DNA of 64,000 bases, from positions 38,197 through 102,196 of the forward strand of contig NZ_JAMGBF010000061.1 of assembly GCF_023516615.1 (NCBI RefSeq), in the 5' to 3' direction. Made by a program: the position numbers and the translations under genes. How positions within the stretch are numbered: position 1 is the first letter of the stretch; each line of letters starts with the position of its first letter. The DNA is from Streptomyces panaciradicis. Its GTDB lineage: Bacteria > Actinomycetota > Actinomycetes > Streptomycetales > Streptomycetaceae. Positions 24,543-33,500 of this stretch are shown here, in pieces. Below the pieces are notes generated by a model that was given only the letters and a program-made list of their open reading frames with translations, did not search any database and had not been told where the DNA came from.

Positions 24543-25226
24543 TCAGGCGGGGTGCGGGACCGTGACCGCCGTCGCCACGAGCCCTCGCTGCGCGGTCCAG
24601 CGGCCCTCGAAGTGCCCCAGCCTGCGACCGCCCACCACCGGTCCGGGGACGAGGAGTTCGGCGCGGAAGCCGCCGTGCCGCGGCCGGCCGGCGCCGGCGA
24701 ACACCTCGATGTCGGCCTCGGTGAAGTCCAGCCAACGCCCGGTGAGGGGGAACCACGCCTTGTAGACGGACTCCTTGGCGCTGAACAGGAGCCGGTCCCA
24801 GTGCACCTCGGGGCGCTCCTCGGCGAGGCGGCGCAGCCGTGCCGTCTCGCCGGGCAGGAACACGGCGTCCAGGACCCCGTCCGGCAGGGGCTGGTCGGGT
24901 TCGGCGTCGATGCCGATGGAGGCCAGGTCGGTGAGGCGGACCACGGCCGCGGCGCCGTAGCCGTCGCAGTGGGTCATGCTGCCGGCCAGGCCGGCGGGCC
25001 AGCGGGGCGCTCCGCGTTCGCCGGGCAGCAGGGGCTGCGGGGGGACGCCGAGCTTCTCCATGGCGCGGCGGGCGCAGGTGCGCACGAGGGTGAACTCGTG
25101 GCGGCGCTTGGCCACCGCCCGGCTGACGACCTCCGCCTCCTCCGGGTACAAGTGTCCGGGCTCGGTGCCGTCGTCGCCGTGCGCCTCCACGACCACCACC
25201 TCGTCCGGCAGCAGCTCCTCGATCAC
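24543..25226 (-). CDS. 4'-phosphopantetheinyl transferase (Sfp type)
   Basis: 227 residues. The family signatures are IGIDAEPDQPL (magnesium ligands Asp107 and Glu109) and WDRLLFSAKESVYKAW (Lys151, Glu152). GERGAPRWPAGLAGSMTHCDGY is the typical coenzyme A-binding stretch. It would attach phosphopantetheine to carrier proteins of polyketide, peptide or fatty-acid synthases. No such synthase is in the window, so it likely serves the genome at large. GTG at 25226 (VIEELLPDEVVVVEA) matches the usual N-terminus. It follows the metallophosphoesterase gene by 55 bases. Confidence 0.9.
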   Translation of the reverse strand: MIEELLPDEVVVVEAHGDDGTEPGHLYPEEAEVVSRAVAKRRHEFTLVRTCARRAMEKLGVPPQPLLPGERGAPRWPAGLAGSMTHCDGYGAAAVVRLTDLASIGIDAEPDQPLPDGVLDAVFLPGETARLRRLAEERPEVHWDRLLFSAKESVYKAWFPLTGRWLDFTEADIEVFAGAGRPRHGGFRAELLVPGPVVGGRRLGHFEGRWTAQRGLVATAVTVPHPA

Positions 25227-25281
25227 CCGTCCCCGACCTCCCTCGTCCGGCCCCGGCCGCACGGCTCGTCCCCAGGATCCC

Positions 25282-26142
25282 TCATCCGGTGTCGCCGTTG
25301 CGCGGCAGCACCGGCCGCAGCCGTGCCGGTGGCAGCGACCGCTCGCGCCACTCCCGGGGGTAGCCGACGGAGACCTCCTCGAAGCGGACGCCGTCCTGCC
25401 AGGTCGTCCGGGGGATGTGCAGATGGCCGTAGACCATGGTCCGCACGCGGTGGCGCAGGTGCCAGTCGGCGGTCAGCGCGGTGCCGCACCACATGGCGAA
25501 CTCCGGGTACCACAGCACGTCGCAGGGGTGCCGGTGCAGGGGGTAGTGGTTGACCAGGACGGTGGGCAGGTCGCCCGGGAGGGCGGCGAGCCGGCGTTCG
25601 GTCGCGGCGACGCGGGCCCGGCACCAGGCCTCCCGGGACGGGTAGGGGTCGGGGTGCAGGAGGTATTCGTCGTTGCAGACGATGCCGGTGCCGTGCGCGT
25701 GGGCGAGTCCCTCGTCCTTGGTGGCGCAGCCCGCCGGCAGGAACGAATAGTCGTACAGGAGGAAGAGCGGTGCGACGGCCACGGGCCCGCCGGGGCCCTC
25801 CCAGACAGGATAGGGGTCCTCGGGTGTCGTGACGCCCAGGTCACGGCACATCTCGACGAGGTGGTCGTAGCGGGCGACGCCGCGCAGCGCGACGGGGTCC
25901 TTCGGATGCGTCCACAGTTCGTGGTTGCCCGGCGCCCAGATCACCCGGGCGAACCGGCTCGCGAGGGTCTTCAGCGCCCAGCGGATGTCGGCGACGGTCT
26001 CCGAGACGTCGCCGGCGACGAGCAGCCAGTCGCCGTCGGACCCGGGGCGCATCGCCTCCACCAGGGCCCGGTTCTCCGGGTACCCGACGTGCAGGTCGCT
26101 GATGGCCAGCAGCTGCCCGGCGCCCTCGGCCGTCGACGTCAC
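25282..26142 (-). CDS. calcineurin-like metallophosphoesterase (cytoplasmic)
   Basis: 286 residues. The metal-binding motifs are in order: AISDLHVGYPENRAL, LLVAGDVSETV, WAPGNHELW, LVNHYPLHRH and YGHLHIPRT. There is no signal peptide. It is upstream of the phosphopantetheinyl transferase gene on the same strand with a short gap. Actinobacterial genomes often pair these two genes, which suggests a role in turnover of phosphopantetheine or coenzyme A-related phosphates. That is inference. The start is GTG. Confidence 0.85.
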   Translation of the reverse strand: MTSTAEGAGQLLAISDLHVGYPENRALVEAMRPGSDGDWLLVAGDVSETVADIRWALKTLASRFARVIWAPGNHELWTHPKDPVALRGVARYDHLVEMCRDLGVTTPEDPYPVWEGPGGPVAVAPLFLLYDYSFLPAGCATKDEGLAHAHGTGIVCNDEYLLHPDPYPSREAWCRARVAATERRLAALPGDLPTVLVNHYPLHRHPCDVLWYPEFAMWCGTALTADWHLRHRVRTMVYGHLHIPRTTWQDGVRFEEVSVGYPREWRERSLPPARLRPVLPRNGDTG

Positions 26143-26446
26143 CTCTCGCCCCCTCCACGCCTGTCACACGTGCGGACGCGACCCACGGGACCACATTCGC
26201 GGCGTGCGGACAAGGCGGCATCCGGGGCCGTGCGCAGGTCCGCGCGGGGGCGGGCCGGTGCGGTCGGGCGGTAGCGGCCGATCCGTAACACGCGCGTTGC
26301 ACGCGCAGCCCCGGGAAAGCCGTATGATCGCCCCACCACCACCGCTATGCATCTCCCTTCACAGGGGCGGTTTGGTGACCCTCCATCTCCCCTGCCCGGG
26401 CACGGGCTGCTCCGCCCTGCCCGCGAACCGTGAAAGGACGGCTTGC
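26143..26446. other. 304-base divergent intergenic region
   Basis: It separates the metallophosphoesterase and ATP-grasp genes. TATGAT at 26323-26328 is a good plus-strand -10 box, with TTGCAC at 26297-26302 as a poorly spaced (20 bases) -35. A possible 28-codon leader frame runs from ATG 26347 to TGA 26433, ending at the AAAGGA site of the ATP-grasp gene. I see no RNA gene or clear operator. Confidence 0.45.
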
Positions 26447-27592
26447 ATGGTCTCTCGCGTACGCGTCTGGCTCAACCGCACGTACGCGGAGAACGTGTTC
26501 TTCATGGATCAGCTGCGGCGAAATCCGAGTGATCGCGCGGTCGAGATCCATGCGACGCACGGCGACGCGGACTCGCCCGTGCTGGCCGCCGCCGACACCG
26601 CCGAACTGGAGCCGGAGGGCCTGTCCTCCGCCGCCTACGTCGAGTACGCGCTCGCCCAGTGCCGGCGCCGCGGCATCGACGTGTTCGTGCCCCGGCTGGA
26701 GCAGTCGGCGATCGTCGCGCACCGCGCGGACTTCGAGGCGGTCGGCACGGCGCTGCTGGCGCCGCCGCCGGAGGCCGTGGCCGTCTTCGAGGACAAGGTG
26801 ATCGCCTACGAGGCCGTGCAGGCGATCGGGGTGCCGGTGCCGCCGTGGTGGCGGGTCCGCGGAGTCGACGAACTCGTCGCCGCCGTCGAAGAGTTGGAGG
26901 CGGCGGGGCACAAGGCGTGCTTCAAGCCGGCGTCCGGCGCGGGCGGGGTGGGCTTCCGGGTGATCACGCGTGCGCCCTTCTCGATGGCGCAGCTGACCGG
27001 CTTCCCGAGCCCGTACGTGCCCTTCGACCTGGTCGTCTCCGCGCTCAAGGACAGCGACGAGCCGGTGGACTGGCTGGTGATGCCGCGGCTGGAGCAGCCG
27101 GAGGTGTCGGTGGACTGCCTGACCGGGCCGGACAACCGGGTGCGGCTGGCCATCGGCCGGACGAAGAACGGCCGTCGGCGCGGGTTCACGCTCAACGAGC
27201 AGTGGCTGGAGCCGGCGCGGCGGATCGCTGAGGGCTTCGGGCTGCACTACCTGTCCAACATCCAGTTCCGGATGTTCGGTGACCGCCCGGTGCTGATGGA
27301 CGTCAACACGCGGCCCGCGGGCGGGCTGCACCAGCTGTCGCTGTGCGGGGTCAACGCCCCCTGGGCGGCTGTGCAGTTGGCGCTCGGGGAGGACCCGGGC
27401 GAGATGGCGCCGCCCTTCCTGGGGCAGGACTACACGGTGGTGTCGGGGCCCCGGCCGCTGCGTGCGGTCTCCCTTCCCCAGCAGCGGGCCGAGGAGACCG
27501 GGACGCTGCTTCCGGCGGTGCCCGCGCAGACGTCGGAGCCGGTCGAGGTCACGCCTTCCGGGGCGGCCGGCCGGGCCATCGCGCCCGCTTAG
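26447..27592 (+). CDS. ATP-grasp domain protein
   Basis: 381 residues. The N-terminal pre-ATP-grasp domain (VSRVRVWLNRTYAENVFFMD) is followed by ATP-binding features: EDKVIAYEAVQAIGVPVP, the glycine-rich KACFKPASGAGGVGFRV, MPRLEQPEVSVDCL and the metal-binding VLMDVNTRPAGG. Enzymes of this fold join an amine or carboxylate through an acyl-phosphate. The substrate is not evident. The ATG has AAAGGA 8 bases upstream. The gene ends at a TAG that is part of a long palindromic repeat. A carbamoyl-phosphate-synthase-like label is often given to such proteins without proof. Confidence 0.78.
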   Translation: MVSRVRVWLNRTYAENVFFMDQLRRNPSDRAVEIHATHGDADSPVLAAADTAELEPEGLSSAAYVEYALAQCRRRGIDVFVPRLEQSAIVAHRADFEAVGTALLAPPPEAVAVFEDKVIAYEAVQAIGVPVPPWWRVRGVDELVAAVEELEAAGHKACFKPASGAGGVGFRVITRAPFSMAQLTGFPSPYVPFDLVVSALKDSDEPVDWLVMPRLEQPEVSVDCLTGPDNRVRLAIGRTKNGRRRGFTLNEQWLEPARRIAEGFGLHYLSNIQFRMFGDRPVLMDVNTRPAGGLHQLSLCGVNAPWAAVQLALGEDPGEMAPPFLGQDYTVVSGPRPLRAVSLPQQRAEETGTLLPAVPAQTSEPVEVTPSGAAGRAIAPA

Positions 27593-27670
27593 GGCCTGCC
27601 GTTTGGATCCGCTCGGGTCGGCCACGACGCACCGTCTCCTGCAGCCGACCTGATCCAAACGACAGGCCCT
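27591..27670. repeat. palindromic repeat, long copy, on a TAG stop codon
   Basis: Arms AGGGCCTGCCGTTTGGATC (27591-27609) and its near-perfect complement (27652-27670, 18 of 19 pairs) enclose a second nested inverted repeat (GGTCGGC near 27617, GCCGACC near 27644). Together they form an 80-base hairpin. The left end overlaps the TAG stop of the ATP-grasp gene, just as the short copy does at 22989. It lies upstream of the chitinase promoter and may act as a terminator. Confidence 0.7.
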
Positions 27671-27685
27671 AGATCTCACCTCCAC

Positions 27686-27701
27686 ACCGGTCTGGACCAA
27701 T
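27686..27701. promoter_or_regulatory. DasR-responsive element 1 (dre-like)
   Basis: ACCGGTCTGGACCAAT matches 13 of 16 bases of the DasR consensus ACTGGTCTAGACCACT, with the GGTC/GACC core intact. DasR is the GntR-family regulator of chitin and N-acetylglucosamine genes in Streptomyces. This copy lies just upstream of the -35 box of the chitinase. Confidence 0.7.
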
Positions 27702-27715
27702 CGCGGCGCAACGTC

Positions 27716-27744
27716 TTGACACCGTGACTGGTCCAGACCAACTT
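27716..27744 (+). promoter_or_regulatory. chitinase promoter (-35 TTGACA)
   Basis: TTGACA at 27716-27721 is a consensus -35. Seventeen bases later CAACTT (27739-27744) is a weak -10. The second DasR box lies between and over these elements, so DasR binding would block RNA polymerase. Confidence 0.55.
27727..27742. promoter_or_regulatory. DasR-responsive element 2 (dre-like)
   Basis: ACTGGTCCAGACCAAC matches 13 of 16 bases of the DasR consensus, with a complete ACTGGTC-C-AGACCA core. It overlaps the chitinase promoter and is arranged with element 1 about 41 bases apart (four helical turns), which is typical of chitinase promoters. Confidence 0.75.
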
Positions 27745-27808
27745 GGTTGCGCACACCCTGCTCTTCTCTCTGCACTCCCGAACACCCCCATTTCCCCAGG
27801 GAGATCGC

Positions 27809-29491
27809 GTGCGCGACACACTCAGACGTTCCAGACACCGGCTCCTCGCCCTGGTCGGCTCCGCCGCTCTCGCGCTCGCCGGGGCCATCGCCCTCCCGGG
27901 CACGGCCCAGGCGGCCAACATCCTGACCAACCCCGGCTTCGAGTCCGGCAGCCTCTCCCCCTGGACCTGCACCGGGAACCTCGGCTCGGTCGTCTCCTCC
28001 CCCGTCCACGGCGGCTCCAAGGCCCTGCAGGGCGCGGTCACCGACAGCGACAACGCGCAGTGCACCCAGACCGTCGCGGTGCAGCCCAACACCACCTACT
28101 CGCTCAGTGGCTGGGTGCGCGGCTCCTACGTCTACCTGGGCGTCAACGGCGGTGCGTCGACCTGGACCACCTCGCCGTCGGCGTACAGCCAGTTGAGCGT
28201 CTCCTTCACCACCGGTGCCTCGCAGACCAGCGCGCAGATCTATGTGCACGGCTGGTACGCGCAGGGGACGTACTACGCCGACGACATCAGCCTCGACGGG
28301 CCCGGCGGGGGCGGCGGGGACACCCAGGCGCCCAGCACGCCCACCGGGCTGACCTCCACGGGCAAGACGTCGTCGAGCGTGTCGCTGAAGTGGAACGCCT
28401 CGACCGACAACGTCGGCGTCACGGCCTACGACGTCTACAGCGGCTCCAACAACGTGCTCTCCGTCTCCGGCACGTCCGCGACGGTCAGCGGGCTCTCGCC
28501 CAGCACGGCCTACACCTTCACCGTCAAGGCGCGGGACGCGGCCGGGAACACCTCCGGCGCCTCCAACTCCGTGAGCGTGACGACCGACGCGGGCGGCGGG
28601 GGCGGGACCGGCTTCAAGCAGGCCGCGCCGTACCTGTACGAGGGCTGGGGCGACCCGCCGAACCCGTCGACGGTGATGAGCGCGACCGGCGTCAAGTGGT
28701 TCACGATGGCGTTCGTGCTGGACTCCGGTGGCTGCACCCCGGCCTGGGACGGCAGCCGGGCGCTGACCGGCGGCGTCGACCAGACCGCCATCAACCAGAT
28801 CCGTTCCGCCGGCGGTGACATCGTGCCGTCGTTCGGCGGCTGGCAGGGCAGCAAGCTCGGCGCCAACTGCTCCTCCGCGAGCGCGCTCGCCGGGGCCATC
28901 CAGAAGGTGATCGACGCCTACGGCCTCAAGGCCGTCGACATGGACATCGAGAACACGGACGAGTTCGAGAACGAGGCCGTGCAGGCGAAGATCCTGACCG
29001 CGCTGAAGACCGTCAAGGCCAACAACCCCGGCCTGAAGACGATCGTCACCTTCGGGACCACCACCACCGGGCCGACCTACTACGGCAACCGGCTCATCGA
29101 GCAGGCCCAGTCGCTCGGCGCGAACATCGACGTCTTCACCATCATGCCGTTCGACTTCGGCGGCGGCTCGGACATGTACGGCAACACCGTCAACGCGGCC
29201 GAGGGCCTGAAGGCGAAGCTGAAGTCGACGTTCGGCTGGGACGACGCGACCGCCTACGCGCACATCGGCATCTCCGGCATGAACGGCCTGTCCGACCAGC
29301 AGGAGAACACCACCCCGGCGATCTGGACCCAGATCAAGGACTGGTCCAACGCCCACCACATCGCGCGGCTCGCGTTCTGGTCGGTCAACCGCGACCGGCC
29401 GTGCCCGGGCGGGGGCGTGGTGAGCAACTGCTCCGGCATCAGCCAGAACAACTGGCAGTTCACCTCGATCACGGCCGGCTTCACCGGCTGA
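27809..29491 (+). CDS. secreted GH18 chitinase with CBM and fibronectin III domain
   Basis: 560 residues. A signal peptide (to about AQAAN, residue 35) is followed by a beta-sandwich carbohydrate-binding domain (NILTNPGFESGSLSPW to YYADDISLDGP, about 35-166), a fibronectin III domain (TQAPSTPTGLTSTGKTSSSV, about 172-258) and a GH18 catalytic domain (about 267-560). The catalytic motif is VDMDIEN with Asp377, Asp379 and acid Glu381. It would cut chitin outside the cell. The GTG at 27809 follows AGGGAGA. Two DasR boxes in the promoter indicate induction by chitin breakdown products. It belongs to the ChiC/ChiD-like subgroup by architecture. Confidence 0.93.
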   Translation: MRDTLRRSRHRLLALVGSAALALAGAIALPGTAQAANILTNPGFESGSLSPWTCTGNLGSVVSSPVHGGSKALQGAVTDSDNAQCTQTVAVQPNTTYSLSGWVRGSYVYLGVNGGASTWTTSPSAYSQLSVSFTTGASQTSAQIYVHGWYAQGTYYADDISLDGPGGGGGDTQAPSTPTGLTSTGKTSSSVSLKWNASTDNVGVTAYDVYSGSNNVLSVSGTSATVSGLSPSTAYTFTVKARDAAGNTSGASNSVSVTTDAGGGGGTGFKQAAPYLYEGWGDPPNPSTVMSATGVKWFTMAFVLDSGGCTPAWDGSRALTGGVDQTAINQIRSAGGDIVPSFGGWQGSKLGANCSSASALAGAIQKVIDAYGLKAVDMDIENTDEFENEAVQAKILTALKTVKANNPGLKTIVTFGTTTTGPTYYGNRLIEQAQSLGANIDVFTIMPFDFGGGSDMYGNTVNAAEGLKAKLKSTFGWDDATAYAHIGISGMNGLSDQQENTTPAIWTQIKDWSNAHHIARLAFWSVNRDRPCPGGGVVSNCSGISQNNWQFTSITAGFTG

Positions 29492-29501
29492 GCCGTCGCC
29501 G

Positions 29502-30389
29502 TCAGGGGCGTGGGGGTGTCCCGACCGGATACCCCCACGCCTTCGCCAACTCCGCCAGCCGGGGCGGCAGTTCGGCCCCGGCGTCGGCGGTGCGGGCGGG
29601 CTGGACGCGGCCCGACCTGATGGTCGCGGACCAGTCGCCGAGCTGGGGCCGGAAGGTGCCGTGGTCCTTGCCGCCGTAGTCGAGCATCGCGGGCTCCCAC
29701 GCGACGCCGAGGTAGGCGCACAGGGCGCGGGTCGCGCCCTCCGGGTCGGCGGTGAGGTCCTCGTACCGCAGCACGTGGGCGTCCAGGTTCCGCCGCGCCT
29801 CCTCCAGTTTCTCGGCGTAGCCGAGGACCTCGGCGCGGACGGCCGCGTGGTCGGGGTCGGTGCGCCGGTCGGTCAGCGAGGCGATGACGGCGCCGGGGTG
29901 GCGGAGCAGCAGGATGTACCGGGCGTTGGGCCAGCATCGGTGCAGGCGCGGCCAGATGAGCGCGTTGGGCGGCGTCTTGTCGACGATGACGTCCTTGCCG
30001 CTGCGGGTGAGTTCGAGATGCAGCACCCGGTCCCACAGCAGGTGTTCGAGTTCGTCCTTGTCGAGTTGGAGGGCTTCCATCGCGTCCGCGGTGAACTCGC
30101 GGGAGAGATGGACGTGCAGGGTGCGCAGGTGCATCTCGTGCGGGGCGCGGACGCGGCTGTGGCTGTTGAGCAGCACCCTGAGCAGGGTCGAGCCGGAGCG
30201 CACCGAGGACAGCACGAAGACCGGCGACTCCACCAGCCGCGGGGCGGGCGGGGCCGCGTAGGCCGGCTTCGCGCCGCGCGGGGAGGGGATGGCGTCGAGC
30301 GTCCGCCGCGGCGGACTCACGGCCTGCGCCATCAGCCTCCCCCGCCGCCTCAGACCCTTTCGTATCGCGGACATACGCCGGTCACGCAC
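29502..30389 (-). CDS. PAPS-dependent sulfotransferase family protein
   Basis: 295 residues. The 5'-phosphosulfate loop is FVLSSVRSGSTLLRVLLNSH and the 3'-phosphate region is RYILLLRHPGAVIASL, with a later RYEDLTADPEGATRALCAYLG. It would move a sulfo group from PAPS to an unknown acceptor. GTG at 30389 (VRDRRMSAIRKGLRRRGRLM) has GAGAGG 7 bases upstream and is preferred over the longer frame. It is a single gene, convergent with the chitinase. Its last codons form half of a hairpin shared with the chitinase 3' end. Confidence 0.82.
   Translation of the reverse strand: MRDRRMSAIRKGLRRRGRLMAQAVSPPRRTLDAIPSPRGAKPAYAAPPAPRLVESPVFVLSSVRSGSTLLRVLLNSHSRVRAPHEMHLRTLHVHLSREFTADAMEALQLDKDELEHLLWDRVLHLELTRSGKDVIVDKTPPNALIWPRLHRCWPNARYILLLRHPGAVIASLTDRRTDPDHAAVRAEVLGYAEKLEEARRNLDAHVLRYEDLTADPEGATRALCAYLGVAWEPAMLDYGGKDHGTFRPQLGDWSATIRSGRVQPARTADAGAELPPRLAELAKAWGYPVGTPPRP
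29507..29541. terminator. hairpin ending the chitinase, inside the sulfotransferase 3' end
   Basis: GGCGTGGGGGT (29507-29517) pairs perfectly with ACCCCCACGCC (29531-29541) around a 13-base loop. It lies 15 bases after the chitinase stop and within the last codons of the convergent sulfotransferase gene (GYPVGTPPRP). It probably ends the chitinase message. Confidence 0.6.
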
Positions 30390-30465
30390 GCTGACACCTC
30401 TCTCTTGCCGTTGGCCCGCATCCCAGAGGGGGCGGGCGAACGGCAGGTGTCGCGCAGCAGAACGG

Positions 30466-30506
30466 CCCTGGTCGCAGACCTCCACGAGGCGTCTGCGACC
30501 AGGGCT
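30466..30506. terminator. strong 15-bp hairpin
   Basis: GCCCTGGTCGCAGAC (30466-30480) pairs perfectly with GTCTGCGACCAGGGC (30492-30506) around an 11-base loop, followed on the plus strand by TTTT. It lies 44 bases downstream of the alpha-mannosidase stop (minus strand) and upstream of the sulfotransferase start. It most likely terminates the mannosidase transcript and insulates the next gene. Confidence 0.7.
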
Positions 30507-30550
30507 TTTACCGCTTTCTTAAGATTCGATGGAAATCATCGCCGGACGGG

Positions 30551-33500
30551 TCAGCCCCGTCGCAGCCTGAGCGTGAGGATCTGGAAGGGCCGCAGGGCGA
30601 CCGGGACCCCGTCCTCGGTCGTCTCCGCGTCCTCCAGCGGGCGCTCCAGCAGGTCGGTCACCTGGGCCCCGGCCAGCGGGAAGCCGGTGCGCAGGACGCC
30701 GGTCGCGCGGCCGCCCCGGGACTCGTAGAGCCGTACCACCACGTCGCCGGACTCGTCGTCGGCCAGCTTCACGGCCTCGACGGTGACGCCCTCGCCGTCG
30801 ACCGAGACGACCGGCTGGTGCACGCCCGCCGAATCGGCCACCCGCAGCGGCAGGTTGAGGGCGTAGCCCTCGGCCACCGCGTCCTCGATGCTCGCACCGG
30901 GCAGCAGGGAGTAGGTGAGGCGGTGGCGGCCCTGGTCGGCGCCCGGGTCCGGGATGCGCGGGGCGCGGACCAGGCTGAGGCGGACCGTGGTGGTCGTACC
31001 GCCGTCCTCGCGGACCGTGCGGGAGACGTCGTGGCCGTAGGTGGAGTCGTTGATGACCGCGACGCCGTAACCGGGCTCCCCGACGTGCACCCAGCGGTGG
31101 CCGGAGACCTCGAAACGGGCCGCCTCCCACGTGGTGTTGGTGTGCGTGGGCCGCTGGATGTGGCCGAACTGGATCTCTGCGGAGGAGTGCGCGGCCCGGA
31201 TGTCGACCGGGAAGCCCGCCTTGAGGAACTTCTCCGCCTCGTGCCAGTCGATGTCCGTCTCGAAGTCGATGCGGGGGCTGCCGGCGCGCAGCGTGATCGT
31301 CTGGACGATCTTCGAGCCCTTGCCGAAGGAGCGCGTGACGCGGATCGAGCCGAGCAGCGGGTCGTCGTCGACGACCTCCACGGAGTCGGCGTCGAGGAGG
31401 TCCGTGTAGCGGTTCTTGTAGTGCTTGTCGACGTCCCAGGCGTCCCAGTAGTTGGGCAGGTCGGTGTGCAGGCGCAGCAGGTTGCCCGCCTCGGCGAGGA
31501 CCTCCCGGCCGGCCCTGAGGTCGAGGACGGACGAGAGGGTGCCGTCCTCGGCGACCTCGACCCGGACCAGGCCGTTGTCGAGGACGCGGCCCTCCACCGT
31601 GACGGGGGCCGGGGGTTCGGCCGCCGCGACCGGCGCGCTGCCGTTCGCGGGCACCTCGACGAACGTCGGGAAGCCCGTCGCCGTACGGATGACCTCGGCG
31701 CGGTCGAAGGGGCTCGTGTTGAACACCCGGGTGCCGCCGGCGCCCAGCGCGGCCACCGCCTCGGCGGTCAGGGCCTCCAGCTCCTCGGCCACGCGCGCGT
31801 ATTCGGCCTCGGCCTCGCGGTGGACCCAGGCGATGGACGAGCCGGGCAGGATGTCGTGGAACTGGTGCAGCAGGACCGTCTTCCACAGCCGGTCCAGCTT
31901 CTGGTACGGGTAGGCGTAGCCCGGCGCGTGCAGCGCGGCGGTGGTCGCCCACAGCTCCGCCTCGCGCAGCTTGTGCTCGCTGCGGCGGTTGCCCTGCTTG
32001 GTGCGGGCCTGCGAGGTGTAGGTGGCGCGGTGCAGCTCCAGGTAGAGCTCGCCGACCCACACGGGCGCGTCGGGGTACTCGGCGCGGGCCTTGGCGAAGA
32101 ACTCGTCGGGGTGCTCGACGACGACCTTGGGCGAGCCCTCCAGGTCGGCCAGCCGGCGGGCCCGCTCCATGATCTCGCGGGTGGGGCCGCCGCCTCCGTC
32201 GCCCCAGCCGAAGGGGGCGAGGGAACGGGTGGCGTTGCCCTTCTCGGCGTAGTTGCGGACCGCGCGGGACATCTCCTCGCCGCTGAAGCGGGCGTTGTAG
32301 GTGTCGACCGGCGGGAAGTGGGTGAAGATCCGGGTGCCGTCGATGCCCTCCCACCAGAAGGTGTGGTGGGGGAAGGTGTTGGTCTGGTTCCAGGAGATCT
32401 TCTGGGTGAGGAACCACTCGTTGCCGGCGAGCTTGGCGAGCTGCGGGTAGGCGGCGTTGTAGCCGAAGGAGTCGGGCAGCCAGACGCCCTTGGTCTCGAT
32501 GCCGAAGTGCTCGATGAAGAACCGCTTGCCGTGGATCAGCTGGCGGGCGATGGCCTCGCCGCCGGGCAGGTTGCCGTCGGACTCCACCCACATGCCGCCG
32601 ACCGGCGCCCACTGGCCCTTCTTCACGGACTCCTGGATGCGGGCCCACACGTGCGGGTAGTTGTCGCGCACCCACTCGTACTGCTGGGCCTGCGAGCAGG
32701 CGAAGACGAACTCCTCGTACTCGTCGGCCAGGGCGGTGACGTTGGAGAAGGTGCGGGAGGTCTTGCGCTTGGTCTCCCGGATCGGCCACAGCCAGGCGGA
32801 GTCGATGTGGGCGTGGCCGACGCCGGAGACGATGTGGGCGCTGGCGTTGGCGGGCTTGGACAGCACCGGCCGCAGGGCCTCGCGCACGGCGGCGGCCGAG
32901 CCGGCGACGTCGTCCAGGTCGAGCAGGTCCAGGGAGCGGTCGAGGGCGTGCAGGATCTCGTGCCGGCGCGGGTCGTGCTCGCCGAGCTCCACCATCAGCT
33001 CGCGCAGCACCTGCAGGTCGAGGTCGAGGTGGAAGACCTCCTCGTCGAGGACGGCGAGGTCGGCGCGCCGGAAGGTGTACAGCGGCTTGTCGCCGGCCGT
33101 GAGGACGTCCCCGAGCGGGGTCGGCGCGGTGAAGTCGTTCGCGAGGATGTCGGGGTTGGAGGCCGCCTCGACCAGGTAGTCGATCGGCTCGCCGCCGGCC
33201 GCCGGGTTGGCGACGGGTACGTACTGGTTGAGCGGGTTGACCGCCTTCAGCGGGCGTCCGTCGGGCAGGTGGACCAGGGCCTCGGCCTGGTTGCCGGGCC
33301 AGTCGCCGGTGAAGCCGAGGTCGATGACCGCCTCGACGCGCCGGCCGGCCCACTCCGCGGGCACCTGTCCGCTCATCCGGAACCAGGTCGTGCCCCACGG
33401 CGGGCCCCAGGGGGTGTCCATGGCGAAGGGCGCGTAGCGCTGGGACGCGGCCTCCTCGAAGGAGACGGGCTCGCCCGGCGCCTGCCAGGACTCGACCGAC

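Noticed and set aside
27591..27670. Long palindrome considered as the end of an insertion sequence or an attachment site
   Set aside because: There is no transposase or integrase gene nearby and no flanking direct repeat that I can see. It is treated as a palindromic repeat or terminator unit.
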